A DNA stretch of 64,000 nucleotides from Calocera cornea HHB12733 (GCA_001632435.1 KV423977.1:105988-169987); one strand, 5' to 3'. Shown: positions 1 through 11,943, counted from the first letter of the stretch. Made by a program: numbers and translations. The notes: generated by a model not told the origin, from the letters alone.

Positions 1-927
1 CGGCGCGTCACACAGCTGCGCATGGACCTGGCGCGGCTGCGGTGCTACTGCGACGTCCTGCGCGCGGACCTGGACGCGGAGCAGCGCGAGTGGGCGTCGA
101 CCAAGCAGACGGCGTTCGACGCGGCCGAGGCGCGCCTGGGGGGCGGTGCCCGCGCGCGAGGCGGCGGGTTGCGCGTCGATGTCCCGCGCATGACGCTGTC
201 GATGCACCTCGAGTCTCCGCGGGAGATGCTGACGGACCCGGACTCGACCGAGCCGGACGGCGAGGGCGAAGGGGAGGCGCAGCAGCTGCACAGGTTCCGC
301 TTCGGGCTCGGGCTCGGCTCGGCGGGCCTGCGCGAGGGCCGCCCAGCGAGCACTATGACGGCGGACTCGTTCCCCTCTGCGGGCGCGGTGGACACGCCGG
401 GCGAGGAGCGCACGTGGAGTCCTGGCCCGGGGTACAGCACGGGCCCCGGAACGGGGACAGGGATGGACAGCTCCTCCGGACCGGGGCCGGGGCCGGGGTC
501 GGGGTTCCAATCGCCCATGAGCCTCTTCCGATCCCGGTCTACGCTGGGCAGTGGCAGTGGCAGCTTCACGCTCGGCTCGGAGGGGGAGGGCGCGCCGACG
601 CCTACGCGGGGGCGGTTCTCCCTCGACACGCCTACGCCCGGCTCGGCAGGGGGGGAGGCGGTCCCCGCTGGGCCGGGTATCGGCGAAGGGAGCGAACGGG
701 CGGGGCGCGCTCCTTCCCCCGCGCATGCGGGTTCCCGGGATGCGCAGCCTAGGGACGGAGGGGAGGCAGGGGCGCCGAGAGCGAGCCCCGTGGCCGTGGA
801 GGAGGAGGCGGAGGAGTGGGAGAAGACGCGCGCGGCCAAGCGGGTGTCGCTCGTCCGGATCCCGGAGCGGGGGCTGCACCCCAGGGTGCCGGTGCATTCG
901 CAGGCGAGCTCGGGCGGGGCGGAGTGA
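1..927 (+). CDS. 3' end of an unrecognised protein (partial)
   Basis: The frame is open from base 1 to a TGA ending at 927, so this is the C-terminal part of a gene that begins outside the window. The first ~45 residues (from RRVTQLRMDLARLRCYC) look helical and possibly coiled coil, with alternating Leu/Arg and Asp/Glu. The remainder is low-complexity: Gly/Pro/Ser-rich tracts with GPGPGPG, then an acidic EEEAEEWEK segment and a basic tail. That pattern fits an intrinsically disordered C-terminus. The M at base 22 is internal and not a supported start. No domain was recognised, and an antisense open frame across this GC-rich stretch is a shadow. I do not assign a function. Confidence 0.6.
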   Translation, partial: RRVTQLRMDLARLRCYCDVLRADLDAEQREWASTKQTAFDAAEARLGGGARARGGGLRVDVPRMTLSMHLESPREMLTDPDSTEPDGEGEGEAQQLHRFRFGLGLGSAGLREGRPASTMTADSFPSAGAVDTPGEERTWSPGPGYSTGPGTGTGMDSSSGPGPGPGSGFQSPMSLFRSRSTLGSGSGSFTLGSEGEGAPTPTRGRFSLDTPTPGSAGGEAVPAGPGIGEGSERAGRAPSPAHAGSRDAQPRDGGEAGAPRASPVAVEEEAEEWEKTRAAKRVSLVRIPERGLHPRVPVHSQASSGGAE

Positions 928-1178
928 TCGGAACCTTCTTCCTGTCCTGTCGTCTTCGGAGCTGGTAGAGTCGAGTAGAGTAGAGTGTAGGATCCATCCT
1001 TTCTGACTATTGATCCAATTGGGATTCCTGTTTCCGGAAGGTGGGCTCGGCCCGAGATTTTGGTGGGCCCTGTGCGGGAGTATTTCTGTGCGCTGCCTGG
1101 ACCGACGGTGCCAGTGTCCACTGACCCGTCTGCGGGCGACGTTGGAGCGGCTCGCCCTCGCACGTTGAGCACAACCCG

Positions 1179-3907
1179 ATGGCCAGCATGCTCCGTCCCT
1201 GCACCCGCCTCCGCCAACCACCAGGGGCATCCCCGCTCTCGCTCCCGATCCCCCGCGCACTCGCCCGCGCCGCCTCGTCCAACCCCGCCCGCCGCCCACC
1301 CACAGGCCCCCGCGCACTCACCAGCCCACCCGCCCCTCCCCCGGCCACCCGCCCGGCCCAGCCCCAGCCCCAGCCCCAGCCCCAGCTCCAGCCCCAGAGC
1401 CAGACCCAGACCCAGAGCCCGGCCCGCAAGCTGCCCATCCCAAAATGGAGCATCGTCCCCCCTCCCTCGGGCGAGCCGTTCCCCGCCCCCTCCCGCGCAG
1501 ACGCCACCCTCCCTTTCTGGACCGCACCCACTGCCCACCCGAGCACCGGCCCCGGCCCCGGCGCCGACCCCGACCCCGAGCCGGCGGACCCGGCCGGGCG
1601 CGAGATCCACCAGCTGGCGGGGATCGCCCCGGCCGCTGCTGAGCGCTTGTGCGATGCGCTCGGGGTTGGGATGGACTGGCTGGCGGGCGTGCTCAGTGCT
1701 GCTCACGACCGGAAGAGGCCGCTGGACGACGTCCTCGCTGCTGCGGAGGGCACGCGCGGCAAGGGCGGCCCGGGCGAGGCCCTGCCCAGGATCGCCCTGC
1801 TGGTGAAGGACAATAAACGTATGTATTGCTGGCGAGGACCGGAGGCGTGGGATCGGGAGAAGGGCTGATCCCCGTGTACGCCAGGCTTCTTCGCAATCAA
1901 AGAGCGCCTCCTGCGCGCGGCGCTGCACAACGCGCCGCGGCACCGCGCCGGGCGGCTGCTGCAGCAGCTGGTCGCCCTCAAGAAGGCCGACCGCCTCATC
2001 GCGCCCTCCGCGCCGACCGTGCTGGCCTGGCACGAGCTCGACGAGGAGATCTCGCGCTTCGTGCGCGCGCAGGCCCCGGGCGCGCTCACCGCCCGCGCCC
2101 AGGCCGCGCTCGGCGAGATGGAGGACGACGCCGCGGCGGGCATGCTGTCCCGCGCACGGGTCCGCGAGCTCGTCCTGCGTGCGCGGCACGCGCTCGAGCG
2201 CGAGGTCAAGGACCACCCTGGGCCGGACTCGGCGCGCGCCATGACGATGCTGGGCAACCTGTGGGCGGAGGGCAGGATGGGCCGCGCGGGGAGCAAGAAG
2301 GGCCAGCGGACGCTCAGGAAGGAGTGCAGGTACTGGTGGGCCAAGGCGGCCAAGCTTGGTGCGCCTCTCTCTCTCTCTGCTTCCCGTGTTACTACTGCAG
2401 GCGGCGGGCTGACTTTGCGTGCCTGCGTTGCAGGCCACGCACCCGCGATCAGCAGGCTCGTGTTCGAGCTCTCCCCGCTCGCCGCGGTAGACAGATACGG
2501 CGAGCGGCTGCTGCGGGCGTTCCCCAAGCTCGCGCTCGCGCACGCCTCCCGCCTCGTCCTCCCCAAAGCGTGGGGCGGCTCCCTCTCGGCCCAGTTCTAC
2601 TACACGGACCGCGCGCTGGCCCCCGAGGAGCACCGCCGGCGCTGGGGCGTGCTGCCGGACGACGCGGAGGCGGCGGAGCGGTTTGCGTGGGCGGGCCGGA
2701 GGGGGGACGGGCGGGGCAAGCTCGGCTGGGCCAGGATGATGCTCTTTGGCCGGGCGGGGTTGGGCGACGGGAGGAGGTGGATGGCCCGCTGGGAGAGGGA
2801 GTGGAGGGCTTGGTGGGAGCGGGGCGAGGCCGGGGGGGAGGAGGACATGGTTCCTGGGACGGGCGACGGCGGGGCGGGCGTGGAGAGGGCTCGGGAGGCT
2901 AGGGAGGCGAAGAAGGCTAGGAGGGCTGAGGCTGCTGGGGCGGAGGCGGAGGAGGACGAGGGGTTAGAGGAGGACGAGGACGAGGACGAGTGGGATGAGA
3001 TGGAGGAGGACCCAGGCCAGGAGAGCCAGGAGCGCAACATCGACCAGGACGAGGAGGTCGAACGCCGGCTCACTCACCTGAGCGCAGAGGTCAGTGCTTC
3101 CTCCCCCGCCCCCGCAGGAGCCCGGTCGGAGCGGCGGCTGATGCGGCTGCGGCTGGACAACAGGTCGAGAGGTGGGAGCAAGAGTGGGCGCAAGCGCGCG
3201 CCGCGCTGCTCAGCGAGGCCAAGGCCAAGGCGGACGCGGGGACGGGGTCGGGGACGGGCGGGGCGGCGGCGGCTGCGTTACGGGGAGGGGGATATGGGGC
3301 GCTGCGGGGGGGTGGAGGGGATGGGCCGGACGCGGAGGCGGGCGAGGAGGCTGCACCGCGGTCTGCTGCAGGCGGGTCAGGTGCGCCGGAGTTGGAGGCT
3401 GCGCATGAGCAGCCTGCACTGGAAGCGAGCACACTGGACGGTGCCGTGTCAGACGGAGCGAGGCTGGGAGGAGAAGTGCCTGAGGCGGCGAGCGGGGCTG
3501 GAGTGCTGGCGGCCGAGGCAGGGGCGCCCGAAGCAGCGTCAAAGAGCGCCAAGCTGCGGTCCGGCAAGCTGCTGGTGGACCTGTCCGCCGAGGCCTCTGG
3601 ACCGCCGCTCGACCCGGCCGAGCTCCTGGCCAAGCAGCGCACTTTCCCGCTGTTCGACGCGGACGGGCGGGCGATCGCGCCTCCCCTGGACCGCGCGCCC
3701 ACGCGGCTCGAGGTGATCGAGTGCGCGATCCGCCTCCTCGACGCCCAGCACAGGGTCGACGACGGCATCCGCAAGGGCTACGCGGGGCTCTACCGGCTCG
3801 CGATGCGCCTGCTTGAGGAGGCCAAGCGCGGCGAGCCGGCCATGCCCACCGAGTCGGACTGGACGGTGGACAGGTTCAGGACGAGGAACAGCGGAGACGT
3901 GTGGTAG
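1179..3907 (+). CDS. Sel1-like/solenoid mitochondrial-type protein, paralogue 1
   Basis: Four exons fit in phase: 1179-1818, 1885-2358, 2434-3089 and 3164-3907, giving about 837 aa. The N-terminus (MASMLRPCTRLRQ, then ALARAASSNPA) is basic and Ser/Ala-rich like a mitochondrial presequence; a Pro/Gln-rich linker follows. The middle is helical with Sel1/TPR-like character (AMTMLGNLWAEG near exon 2's end; FAWAGRRGDGRGKLGWARMM in exon 3), then a long acidic stretch. The C-terminus has a family signature, TRLEVIECAIRLLD followed by LYRLAMRLLEEAKRGEPAMP. The same order (presequence, helical repeats, KLGWA/RLGLARMM block, LLxE-(A/I)-x-(K/E)-GEPALP tail) recurs in the genes at 5693-7792, 33234-36286 and 40038-41809. 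Function is unknown. Mitochondrial location is inferred from the N-terminus only. Confidence 0.72.
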
Positions 3908-4129
3908 GCGTTTGGGCGCTCGTTTCCGGGCGTGGAGGTGTCGAGCGGGAGCGAGGGCGGTACGTTACAGTATTAGCCTAGTAGGGGCACGTCGCCCGAT
4001 TTACCCCGCATTGAAATCAGAACCCCACACACTCGTCATCACATGCCCGATACTCCTCCAGCTCGCCCCGTTATCCCCTCTCCCCACCTACCACCCACCC
4101 TTCGCCAGTAGAGTGCCTAGCCGCTGAAC

Positions 4130-5464
4130 ATGGCCCTCGTAAACGTCCTCGACTCCCCCGACATCTCCTGGCAAGGCAGGTGGAGCGCCTCCCACCCTCA
4201 CACCAGCGCCTGGGGCGCCAGCGTCATCCTGTTCAAGACCTCCGCTCCAAACATCGTGCTCAAGACTGGGGCAGGGTCGAAGGGCTTCACTGGTACGTAC
4301 CTTCACGCGTGTTCAGGCACGTCGTTGATTGGGGAGGGCAGTGACCTCCATCCGGTTCGGAAAGATTGACGAGCCGTGTGTCATCTGTGAGCCGCCTGCC
4401 TTGCACTCCGCACTCAACCTGACCCAGGTTCAGTCTGGAGGGTCGGGCACGGGGAGATCCAGAGGAGGGAGATCAAGGGCGCTCAGGAGGTCGTGCTGAG
4501 CGATGAGGCCGGGAGCGAGGAGCGGGTTGTAGAGCTGGTGTTTGGCGAGATTGGAGGACATCTGGAGATCGACAGTCTTCTGATATCTGGTGCGCCCCGC
4601 ACTGCGCACTACACAGCGGTAGGCCGCCGCTGAACTACTGTATGACAGAGACTCACACCCTCGTCCCCGTCTTCGCCCCCTCGCCCACCCCGCCCCTCAG
4701 ACTCCTCTTCATCGGCGCCTCCCAGACCTCGGGCTTCTCCACCCCCTTCCACACCCCGCCCGTCCTGCCCTCCGGGTCCTTCACCTCCTGGCCGCTCATC
4801 TTCACCCGCACCCTGCGCGAGGAGGACAGGGACGTGCGCACGACCGTGGTGGCGAGGCCGGGGATCCGCTTGTGCTCCGGACTGGTCGAGGGGGAGGAGG
4901 TGCTCGGCATGGATAGGCGGTTCTGGGAGGGGTGGGACGGGGTGGGCGGGTTTGGCGGGAGCGTGGGAGGCGCGGAGGCCGACAAGGGCGAGGTGGTCTT
5001 TATCTCTATCGGTGAGCATCTTGCGTATTGCCCTTGCCATGGAAACAGGACGCGACGCTGATGACGGATGGGCGGTGACAGGCTCGAACGACATGGCCAC
5101 GGGCGTGTCGCAGGCGGAGTACCTGAGCGGCCTGCAGCGCTTCCTCAACGCGCTCGTCTCGCGCCTCTCCCCGCACGTCAAGCACCTCGTCTTCGTCGCC
5201 CCCTTCGGCTTCCACACGCGCTCCGCGGGCGGCAGCTGGGCCCGCCAGGGCGTGTTCGAGCCCCAGACGAAGGACATGCTGGACGCGCTGTCGGACGAGT
5301 GGGAGGAGAGGGGGTACGCCGAGCAGGTCTGGCACTGCGATACTGCTGGCTGGGTCAATGGGGACCGGTGCCCCGATGGGCTGCACTTTGATGAGCAGGG
5401 GCATGGGGATGTGGCGAGGAGGCTCAGGGAGTGGTGTGAGGCCCATCTTGGAGACGTGTTCTGA
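4130..5464 (+). CDS. SGNH/GDSL-type esterase, CE2-like
   Basis: Four exons join in phase: 4130-4292, 4428-4589, 4649-5011 and 5082-5464, giving about 356 aa. The N-terminal third looks beta-rich (SWQGRWSASHPHTSAWGASV), like the jelly-roll half of carbohydrate esterase family 2. The rest is an SGNH hydrolase. Block I is IGASQTSGF, with the nucleophile Ser kept but Ala where most members have Asp. Block III is GSNDM, and block V is DGLHFDEQGH, supplying the catalytic Asp and His. The family removes acetyl or acyl groups from esters, often on carbohydrates; the substrate here is unknown. There is no obvious signal peptide, so an intracellular enzyme is likelier than a secreted one. The gene runs convergently toward the next Sel1-like gene, with ~230 bp between their stop codons. 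Confidence 0.82.
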
Positions 5465-5692
5465 AGGACGGCAATTCATCGGGCTGGAAGTGTAGAGTAA
5501 CATGTATGAAAGGTGTACATTGTTGGCCAGGTGTTGGAGTACTAAGTGAAATCACATACGTAACGCAATGAAGCGCCACGGCATGGACTGGTGGCAACAA
5601 CGGAGAATTGACGCGAAGATAGTATGCTGCCCTCTGTCTGTCACAGGGACGCTCTAGCATGGCTCGAGATCGTGTTACTCATCGACTGTTGT

Positions 5693-7792
5693 CTATAACA
5701 AGAATGATGCCTCATCTGGAGCGTCTGGGAACCAGGCCGGCAGGCCGAAGTTTGCGTCTGGCAGAGCGCGCGTTGCCAGTTGTGCTGGAGCAAATGTTAT
5801 TCTCTGATCAGCACGCGCGCCAGCGGTCCACGCACCTATCGAAGCCCCCTTGTGCACGAGCAGGATATCTTCAGGAGCGGGCAGAGCCGGCTCGCCCTTT
5901 AGAGCTTCCTGACGCAGGCGGGCCGCCAGCACGTACAAGCCCGTCCGTTCCATCCTGTGCTTCCTGGGGATGAACCGACTGTACATCAGCCTGAGTGCCG
6001 CGTCGATCTTTTCCAACCGCGTCGAGCTTCGTATTTCACGCTCCCAAATCTCCTTGCCCTCCTGATCAAATGAGAACGGCCATATTTCCCTGTCGGGCTT
6101 AGGTGACAATCCCTCGGCTACATCCTCGAATCCACGGCGTTGACCATCGACGTCTTCATTCGTATCTGACACGAGCTCTTTCCCACCCGCGGCTATATCC
6201 TGGCGATAACGCTCCAAGAGCTCGATGCCGCTGTTTAAGTCCGCAAGATCGTACAGCAACAGCTCGGCCCATCCCAGTTTGCCTTCAGAGATCCGTTGGC
6301 GACCGCTCCAAGCGTAGTACATTGCCGCCTTCTGGGGGTCAGGGCTGTTGCCCCAGAAGTGTATATGGTCGACCTCCAACATCCCTGGACGTAGGTGGAA
6401 CCATTGCGCTGCTCGAGCTGCCAGCCAGGCGGTTTCGTGAACACGGGCCTCGACGTAATTCCTCGCCGCAGCGTGGTCCTTCGGGAAATATCGGTACGGA
6501 CCCAAAGGACCAAGATGGTATGCAAGCAACCAAGTTGCTGAGTGAGATCCTTGAAATGAGGTATGAAGGTGCGCATCTTTCGCCTGAACTTTGCACGCAC
6601 CATATTTAAAGCCTTCTTCCCACCACAGCTTGGCCAAGAACGCGTCTCGTGGGACAAGCTTCCCATCAAAGAAGAGACTGCCAAGTGTAGTCATTGCAAG
6701 GCTGTAACGTCTCACCGCAGCCAGCTGCAAGTTCTCAATGGCCATGCGGCTCAGATGCTCTTTCTTCTCCTCTGTAAGCGTGCCGTCTTTCCATAGTCGG
6801 TCGCCCTCTTGCTTGGCAGAAAGCCCAAGATATGTATAAGCCCGATCTTCTCCGCGTTCGATGAACCGTGCAAGTGCTTTGTTGACAGTTTCGTATGACG
6901 TCAGCGGCATAGTGCGGACTGCAACATCGTCGAAGTTCCACGCTTTGTATCTCAATATTTGGAAGGCCGCGTCAACCATTCCCCCTTCTTCGCCGCGGTT
7001 CATGGCTATCCTCAGTATTCGATCCCTGATGACTCCCAGCCCTACAGGTATACCACATAAATCTTTGGGCCATGAGAGACGTGAAAACAAACTTTACTCT
7101 TTGATATCGGCATCGTCTTCCCCATGTGATATAGGATTTCGTGCGGGGGAAGTCTGTAGCCTTCGGCAACTGGTGTCGTGTTAGTTAGTTCATAAGTAGA
7201 GCGATATATCCCCACCTTTAAGTATCTTCCCTTCTGGAGCATACCTGTTCCAGCACAGCGCCGCAATCTCCAGGAGAGCCTCTGGGGTTATGTCGGAAAT
7301 TGCACGAAGATTCTCAAACTTTGATAGACCGGTCTTCTCCCACAACAGTCGTGCCTGCTGCATGTTGGGCCCCTGGAGAGCAGGGGGGACGGTGGAGCTA
7401 TCAGGTCCTTTGTCGAAAGCGAAAGGGTGCGTATTAGAGCTCTTCTTACCGGACCAGAATGGCTGGTGCGTGGGTTGAAAGAAGCCTGCGGCAGACCATG
7501 GCTGCGGTGGTCGAGAATCGGATGCCTGCTCGGTCTCATACCTGGAGGGTTGAGTGTGGGAATGCTGTGAGATGACTTGTGTACGTGGGAGTGAGGATTC
7601 GGGAGGATCCAAAACGTCCAAAGCTTCCTCCTGCGTTGCCTCAGTAGACGTCCCGGTGGAATATTGTGAGCCTTGTATTGTAGCCGGAGTACCCCGCCGC
7701 CTTGGGGCACGTAAGCCAGTCGTTCCAGCCCGCTGCCGGAGAGCGGGCGGAATCTTCATTAGATTTCGTGCATAGGTACCGGCCATCGTCAA
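5693..7792 (-). CDS. Sel1-like/solenoid mitochondrial-type protein, paralogue 2
   Basis: On the minus strand three exons agree in phase: 7792-7216, 7169-7098 and 7041-5693, about 665 aa. The intron between exons 2 and 3 starts GTAAAG and removes an in-frame TAA. The N-terminus (MAGTYARNLMKIPPALRQR, then a Gly/Ser/Thr stretch with QYSTG) resembles a mitochondrial presequence. Residues after ~220 are helical repeats, including MTTLGSLFFDGKLVPRDAFL and then AMYYAWSGRQRISEGKLGWA. The end carries the family tail, RLEKIDAALRLMYSR then LRQEALKGEPALPAPED. This matches the genes at 1179, 33234 and 40038. It is less GC-rich than paralogue 1. The start is the first ATG of the frame (7792), or the next at 7786. 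Function unknown. Confidence 0.75.
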
Positions 7793-8066
7793 GCTCTAGA
7801 CACAGTACAGTAGCCAAGATTCCGGTCGTAGAGGGATCTGTCGCACCGTTAACGGAGAGCGATGCTTCGCGACTCCAAAAAATCACGACCCTGAACGGAA
7901 GTATTTCGAAGCTCACGTGAAGCGCCGAGCCGACTCCGAGAGGGGAAGTAATAAAATCGATCACAGAGCAGAATACCCAATGAATGCAGAGTGCTACAGG
8001 ATGAATATAACGAAAGGTATGCAGATGAAATACGAGAGCTAAAATAGTCGAACATCATTATATCGA

Positions 8067-10085
8067 CTATGCCTGCAGCCTTTTCTCCTGCTTCTTGAGC
8101 GCCGCCTTCTTCCTCTCCAGCTTCTCCGTCTCGTCCTTGCGCTTCTCGTTCCCGTACTTCATCTTCTCGTACAGCTTCCGCTTCTTGTTGGTCATCATGA
8201 TCTTGGCCATGCTCTCCTCCTCCTTGCCCTCCTTCTTCCGCTGCTGGACCGGAGCGGTCTTTTGTGCCTTCCTGATCTCCGCCTTGAGCTGCGCTTGGAA
8301 GGCAGCAAAGGACACTCCACCGGCTTCAGCTTCCAGCTCGGCAGCACGAAGGAGGGATGCGTCGGACGGATCGGCAGCTGCTGCCACCAATGCGGGTGGT
8401 AGTGCTTTTGCAGATTTGGCCGCTTTTGACGGCTTGGCCATGGCTTTTGGTGCCTCTGCCAGCTCTTCCTCTTCCTCCTCATCAGCCTCGTCCTCCCCGA
8501 TTAGAACCTCCTCCTCCTCTTCCTCATCCGCCATCTCCACCTCTCCACCAGCCTCTTCCGGCACATACCCGCCCATCTCCCTAACCTTCTCATCATCCAC
8601 AAACGGACTCAAATGCGGGGGCAGCGTCTGCCCAGGTGCGTACATCCCCTCAGGCAGTATGCGGCCCTTGTTGACGCAGTCGACGACCCATTGCGGCTGC
8701 ACATAGTGCCTGCCCGTGCGAATCGCGCCGTCCGGGATCTGTGGACGGTCCATGACCACGTGCGTGATCCGTTCATCGTCCTCTGTGTATGGGGAGCCGG
8801 ATCCGAGCGTAGGTGCCCAGCCGACGCGGGCGCCGAAGGACCGGAGGACGAACTCGAATGACGGCCGGGTGACCTCACGCGAGATGTAGACGATGAAGGG
8901 GGCGAAGAGGGAGGGGTTGACGGAGGGCGCAGACGGGGCCAGGGAGTCGTCCATTTCCACATCGCCGTCGAGAGCAGGGATCGTCTTCGATGGCTGCTCC
9001 ACCGGCAGCTCGTCCACTTCTTCTGCCATTGATTCGGGTTGTGCCTCCTCTGGTGCGCCATCGGTGCTTGCAGGTGCCTCGATTCCTTCCAACACCTTCC
9101 GCACATCTTTCGCCGACACGCCCTTCGCCTCCTGCACCGGCGTTTCGATAGGGATGTCCAGTCCAGCTTCCGCCTCCTTGAGCGTAAATGCACCAACACC
9201 AGCAGCCGCAGCATCCTTCGTCTGGTCGAGCGGCGGCGGATAGACGAGATTCTCGTCGGTGTACAGCTTGAAAAGGACGAATCCAAGCAGGGTCTGGTAC
9301 AGCTCGAGGAAGGTGAGCATAATGCGAAAGTCAACGTCTGCCGGGACCTGGACATGACTCAGTGACATCCCAGACACTCAGCAGGTAGAAAGGAGGCGTA
9401 CGTGCTGGGTGAACATATACGGCACAAGCCAGGTCACGCTCTGGCCCATCACCTCCGCCTGGAAGTAGATGCCCTTGATGCTCAAGAAGACCTTTCGGAG
9501 CGCATGCGTGCGCATCACGTATAGCTGCCACTCTGCCGCCAGCCGCGCGCAGTTCTCGATCACTTCCGGGGCGATGCGGTCGTTCGCAGGGAGCATGGCG
9601 AATAGGTGGACGAGGCAGAGTGCGTCGTCGATGTCCCGTACTGCGTCGATGAATGTGGGGTATCTGTATTGAAGATCTGAATCAGACACCGGTTAATATG
9701 ACAGAAGATGTGGCACATACCGCTCTTTGATAACATGATCCAGCCTGTACTTCGGCTCCTGCGCCTCTAAGCTCTTAGCGTCAAACCACTCCTGCCTGCC
9801 GATCGCCCTCGCGAGTTTCTTCGCAAACGCCTTGTGTTCTCTCAGCTTTCTCAGCACCGGCTCATGTGCGAGATACGCAATGTCCTTTGCATGATAAAAA
9901 CTTGCAGGCGCGGTGCTGCCCTTGTTCGCCTTCTTCCGCGAGCGCGGCTCGACCGGGTACATGCCCTTGAGGATGCACAGGCGGCGGAAGTCGGCCAGCG
10001 AGACCTGCAATTTGCGCACGGCGTGCGTCCGCGTCATGTACATCTTCGCTGCGCCCGTCTTGCCTCTGCGCTGTATTTTTGCCAT
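8067..10085 (-). CDS. NOP7: Pescadillo homologue (NOP7), ribosome biogenesis
   Basis: Three exons join exactly in phase: 10085-9721, 9663-9402 and 9347-8067, giving 635 aa, about the usual length. Pescadillo is a nucleolar protein of the PeBoW/Nop7-Erb1-Ytm1 complex needed for 27S pre-rRNA processing and 60S assembly. The N-terminus ([20 protein letters not shown], then [19 protein letters not shown]) is the conserved Pescadillo domain and continues through [25 protein letters not shown] domain follows at about residues 355-450, with THVVMDRP and the core Trp in [10 protein letters not shown]. Then come an acidic [20 protein letters not shown] segment and a basic coiled C-terminus ([20 protein letters not shown]). 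The start is the ATG at 10085. This is a conserved single-copy housekeeping gene and anchors the host side of the left boundary of the transposon block. Confidence 0.95.
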
Positions 10086-10192
10086 CTTGTCTGATAGGGG
10101 AGGGCGGGGATGAGGAGGGACAGAGATGAGTAGTGGCCCAGGGACCAGCGAAAATGCGGGTCGTCCGCCTCGCTCACAATTTTGTGCGCTTC

Positions 10193-10240
10193 TGTGGGGC
10201 TGTGCTGCCGATCAGGCGCCTAGGGCACCCTAGGCAGCTC
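10193..10240. repeat. Probable left terminal repeat of the DDE transposon
   Basis: Read on the plus strand, GTGGGGCTGTGCTGCCGAT and then GCCTAGGGCACCCTA match the reverse complement of 33001-33055 (GTGGCTGTGCCGAT, then GCCCTAGGCCACCCTA) with small gaps. These would be the two ends of the DDE transposon whose transposase is at 30230-32776, separated by the inserted KDZ element. The similarity is imperfect and no clear TA target duplication was found outside it, so this is a moderate-confidence inference. Confidence 0.45.
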
Positions 10241-10246
10241 CCGTAC

Positions 10247-10362
10247 GGGCCCTATTAGGGGTTTTTCGTTACGGACTCGCGACAGGCCTGTTAGGGGTCT
10301 TTCCCGACCAGATCTGGCCGGGATGCGGTCGCCTGCGGGCCTCTTACCAAAAACAGATCTGG
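10247..10362 (+). repeat. KDZ element, left terminal inverted repeat
   Basis: The 116 bases match the reverse complement of 30040-30155 with five mismatches by eye, most of them in the stretch after GGGGTTTT. The repeat contains two GATCTGG words (10311-10317 and 10356-10362), the first inside CCAGATCTGG. The same word is clustered in the promoter region of the transposase at 21949-21998. Confidence 0.9.
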
Positions 10363-11437
10363 CCCCGTCCGGTCACCGCATTGCAACATCTGGGCGCTTG
10401 TCTGGTCATTGCACCTCTTTCCGCCATGGTTTCTGCATGATCTGGTTTCTGCATGCATGCTCCTGGCCGGCCGGCCGTCCTGATGTCTTAAGAAATGCAG
10501 TCTCTGGTACACACACACCCTTGTGGAGTGTGTCCCCGCTGTTTCGTGACCTTTGCGCGACTTCATCTGGCCCGACCATGCTCATCGGCCCTGCTGACAG
10601 TGCGGAACGGCTCCGTCCATTTGCTTTGCTCTTGTTCTCTGTTGCGTACGGCTCCCTTTATCCGGTGGCTGGCCAGCCGTTCCCTGAGACACTTGGCGCC
10701 AGTGTCAAGGTCGCCCAAGCTCTCTACATTGTCCTCAACGAGCTCGCCGAACTTGACCGTACTGTCCGGTTGTCCCGCCAGCCCATTGCCGTCATCCCTA
10801 TCTTAGACGCGTTAGTCTTGTGGATCAGTGGCCGCTTCTCCACCCCAAGCGTCTGGCTCTATGCCGATATATGCAATGTCCGATATTGGAGAGCTCCCCC
10901 GGCCCGTCTTTGGGATCTGTACTGTTCCCAACGCGAGTATAACTCGACATTCGGTACGTCTCAGCTTCTCCTTATGTCCCCACATGGATATTGATTGCTT
11001 CGTAGACACTGGGAAGTCATACGTCTCCCCACTGGCGTATTTTCAGCTTCTGCTCTTGGCCGGCAGGCCAGCAGCCCGCGCTTCACTTCGAGGATGGTGG
11101 GCGTGGCATCTCTACCCCCGTACGCCTTGCTCTTTCAACGAGCTCCAGATGCTCCGCGTCACAGTCCGCAATGTTTATGTGAGTGTCTCTCTGCTCGATG
11201 TATCCGTGGCACTCATTATTTCATAGGCCAACGAATCCAGTGATCACTTGTGGAACCTCCTATCATCATGAGCTTTCTTTTGTCACACCTCTACTCGCCC
11301 TGCTTGCGAATCCGTTCCTAATCAACATGTTTTCGGATAGTTACTAATACAATGGTCTCCTCGTGTCTCATGCTACGCGACTCGTACCCTGCCGGCCGGC
11401 CGACCAGCCGATGCTCTCCCCTCTCAACAACCTAAGA
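10363..11437. other. Left sub-terminal part of the KDZ element, no confident gene
   Basis: Plus-strand frames at 10578-10994 and 10828-11226 are open, but I cannot decide between them or place convincing splice sites, although a GTACGT donor at ~10953 and a GTGAGT near 11179 exist. The first ~250 bases hold several TCTGG-containing words (ACATCTGGG, GATCTGGTTTC, TCATCTGGCC), as expected for sub-terminal transposase-binding repeats. GGCCGGCC-type sites occur near 10454, 10668, 11057 and 11393. Confidence 0.5.
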
Positions 11438-11943
11438 CTACCTCTTCGCACCCTTCTCCACTTCCTTTCCCTTTCGCTTCTCATCCAGCTCTTCGTCTTC
11501 CTCGCACTCCTTGGCTTCTTCTCTTGCCAATCTCTACGTAAAGGCTTTAAGTGGTCTCCTCCATGGGACATGAGGTGACTTACCTCAATGTACTCGAATA
11601 ACCCTTGGAGCATCTGCTCCATCCGCCTCGGTCGTTTAGACTTAGTTCTGGTCTTGCCCGGCGCAGATTGCACCTGTCTTGCGTCCTCTATGTCCGCAAG
11701 CATCGCTTGCTGAAGCAGTTATCAGTCGGCTGGCTGGCCGTAGACTGCACCGTACGTACCTGTAAGTGTTCTGCGAATATGTCGACGGCGAGCGCCATCT
11801 CCTCTTGATAGGCCGTGCTATCTCCACCGACAAGATCGTCTTCTGCATGCCGAAGCTCAACACAGTTGCTATCTTCTTTCCCAGAAGACCGTGCCTACAT
11901 ACCTTTATCCGCCGACGAACGGGCATTCTTCTGCTCGGACATT
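11438..11943 (-). CDS. Small charged KDZ accessory protein (unknown)
   Basis: Four exons on the minus strand fit in phase: 11943-11904, 11842-11760, 11709-11584 and 11533-11438, giving 114 aa. The protein starts MSEQKNARSSADKEDDLVGG, has a helical middle (YQEEMALAVDIFAEHLQQAM), a basic KTRTKSKRPRRMEQM segment and a Glu/Lys-rich helical tail ending EVEKGAKR. No known domain was recognised; its size and charge would suit a DNA- or protein-binding accessory factor, which is only a guess. The second intron contains GGCCAGCCAGCCG. The gene is divergent from the one at 12287, with a ~340-bp shared upstream region. Confidence 0.55.

Noticed and set aside
45..2633. 862-codon minus-strand open frame
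   Set aside because: It lies antisense to two better-supported genes in very GC-rich DNA where stop codons are rare, and has low-complexity composition without a domain.
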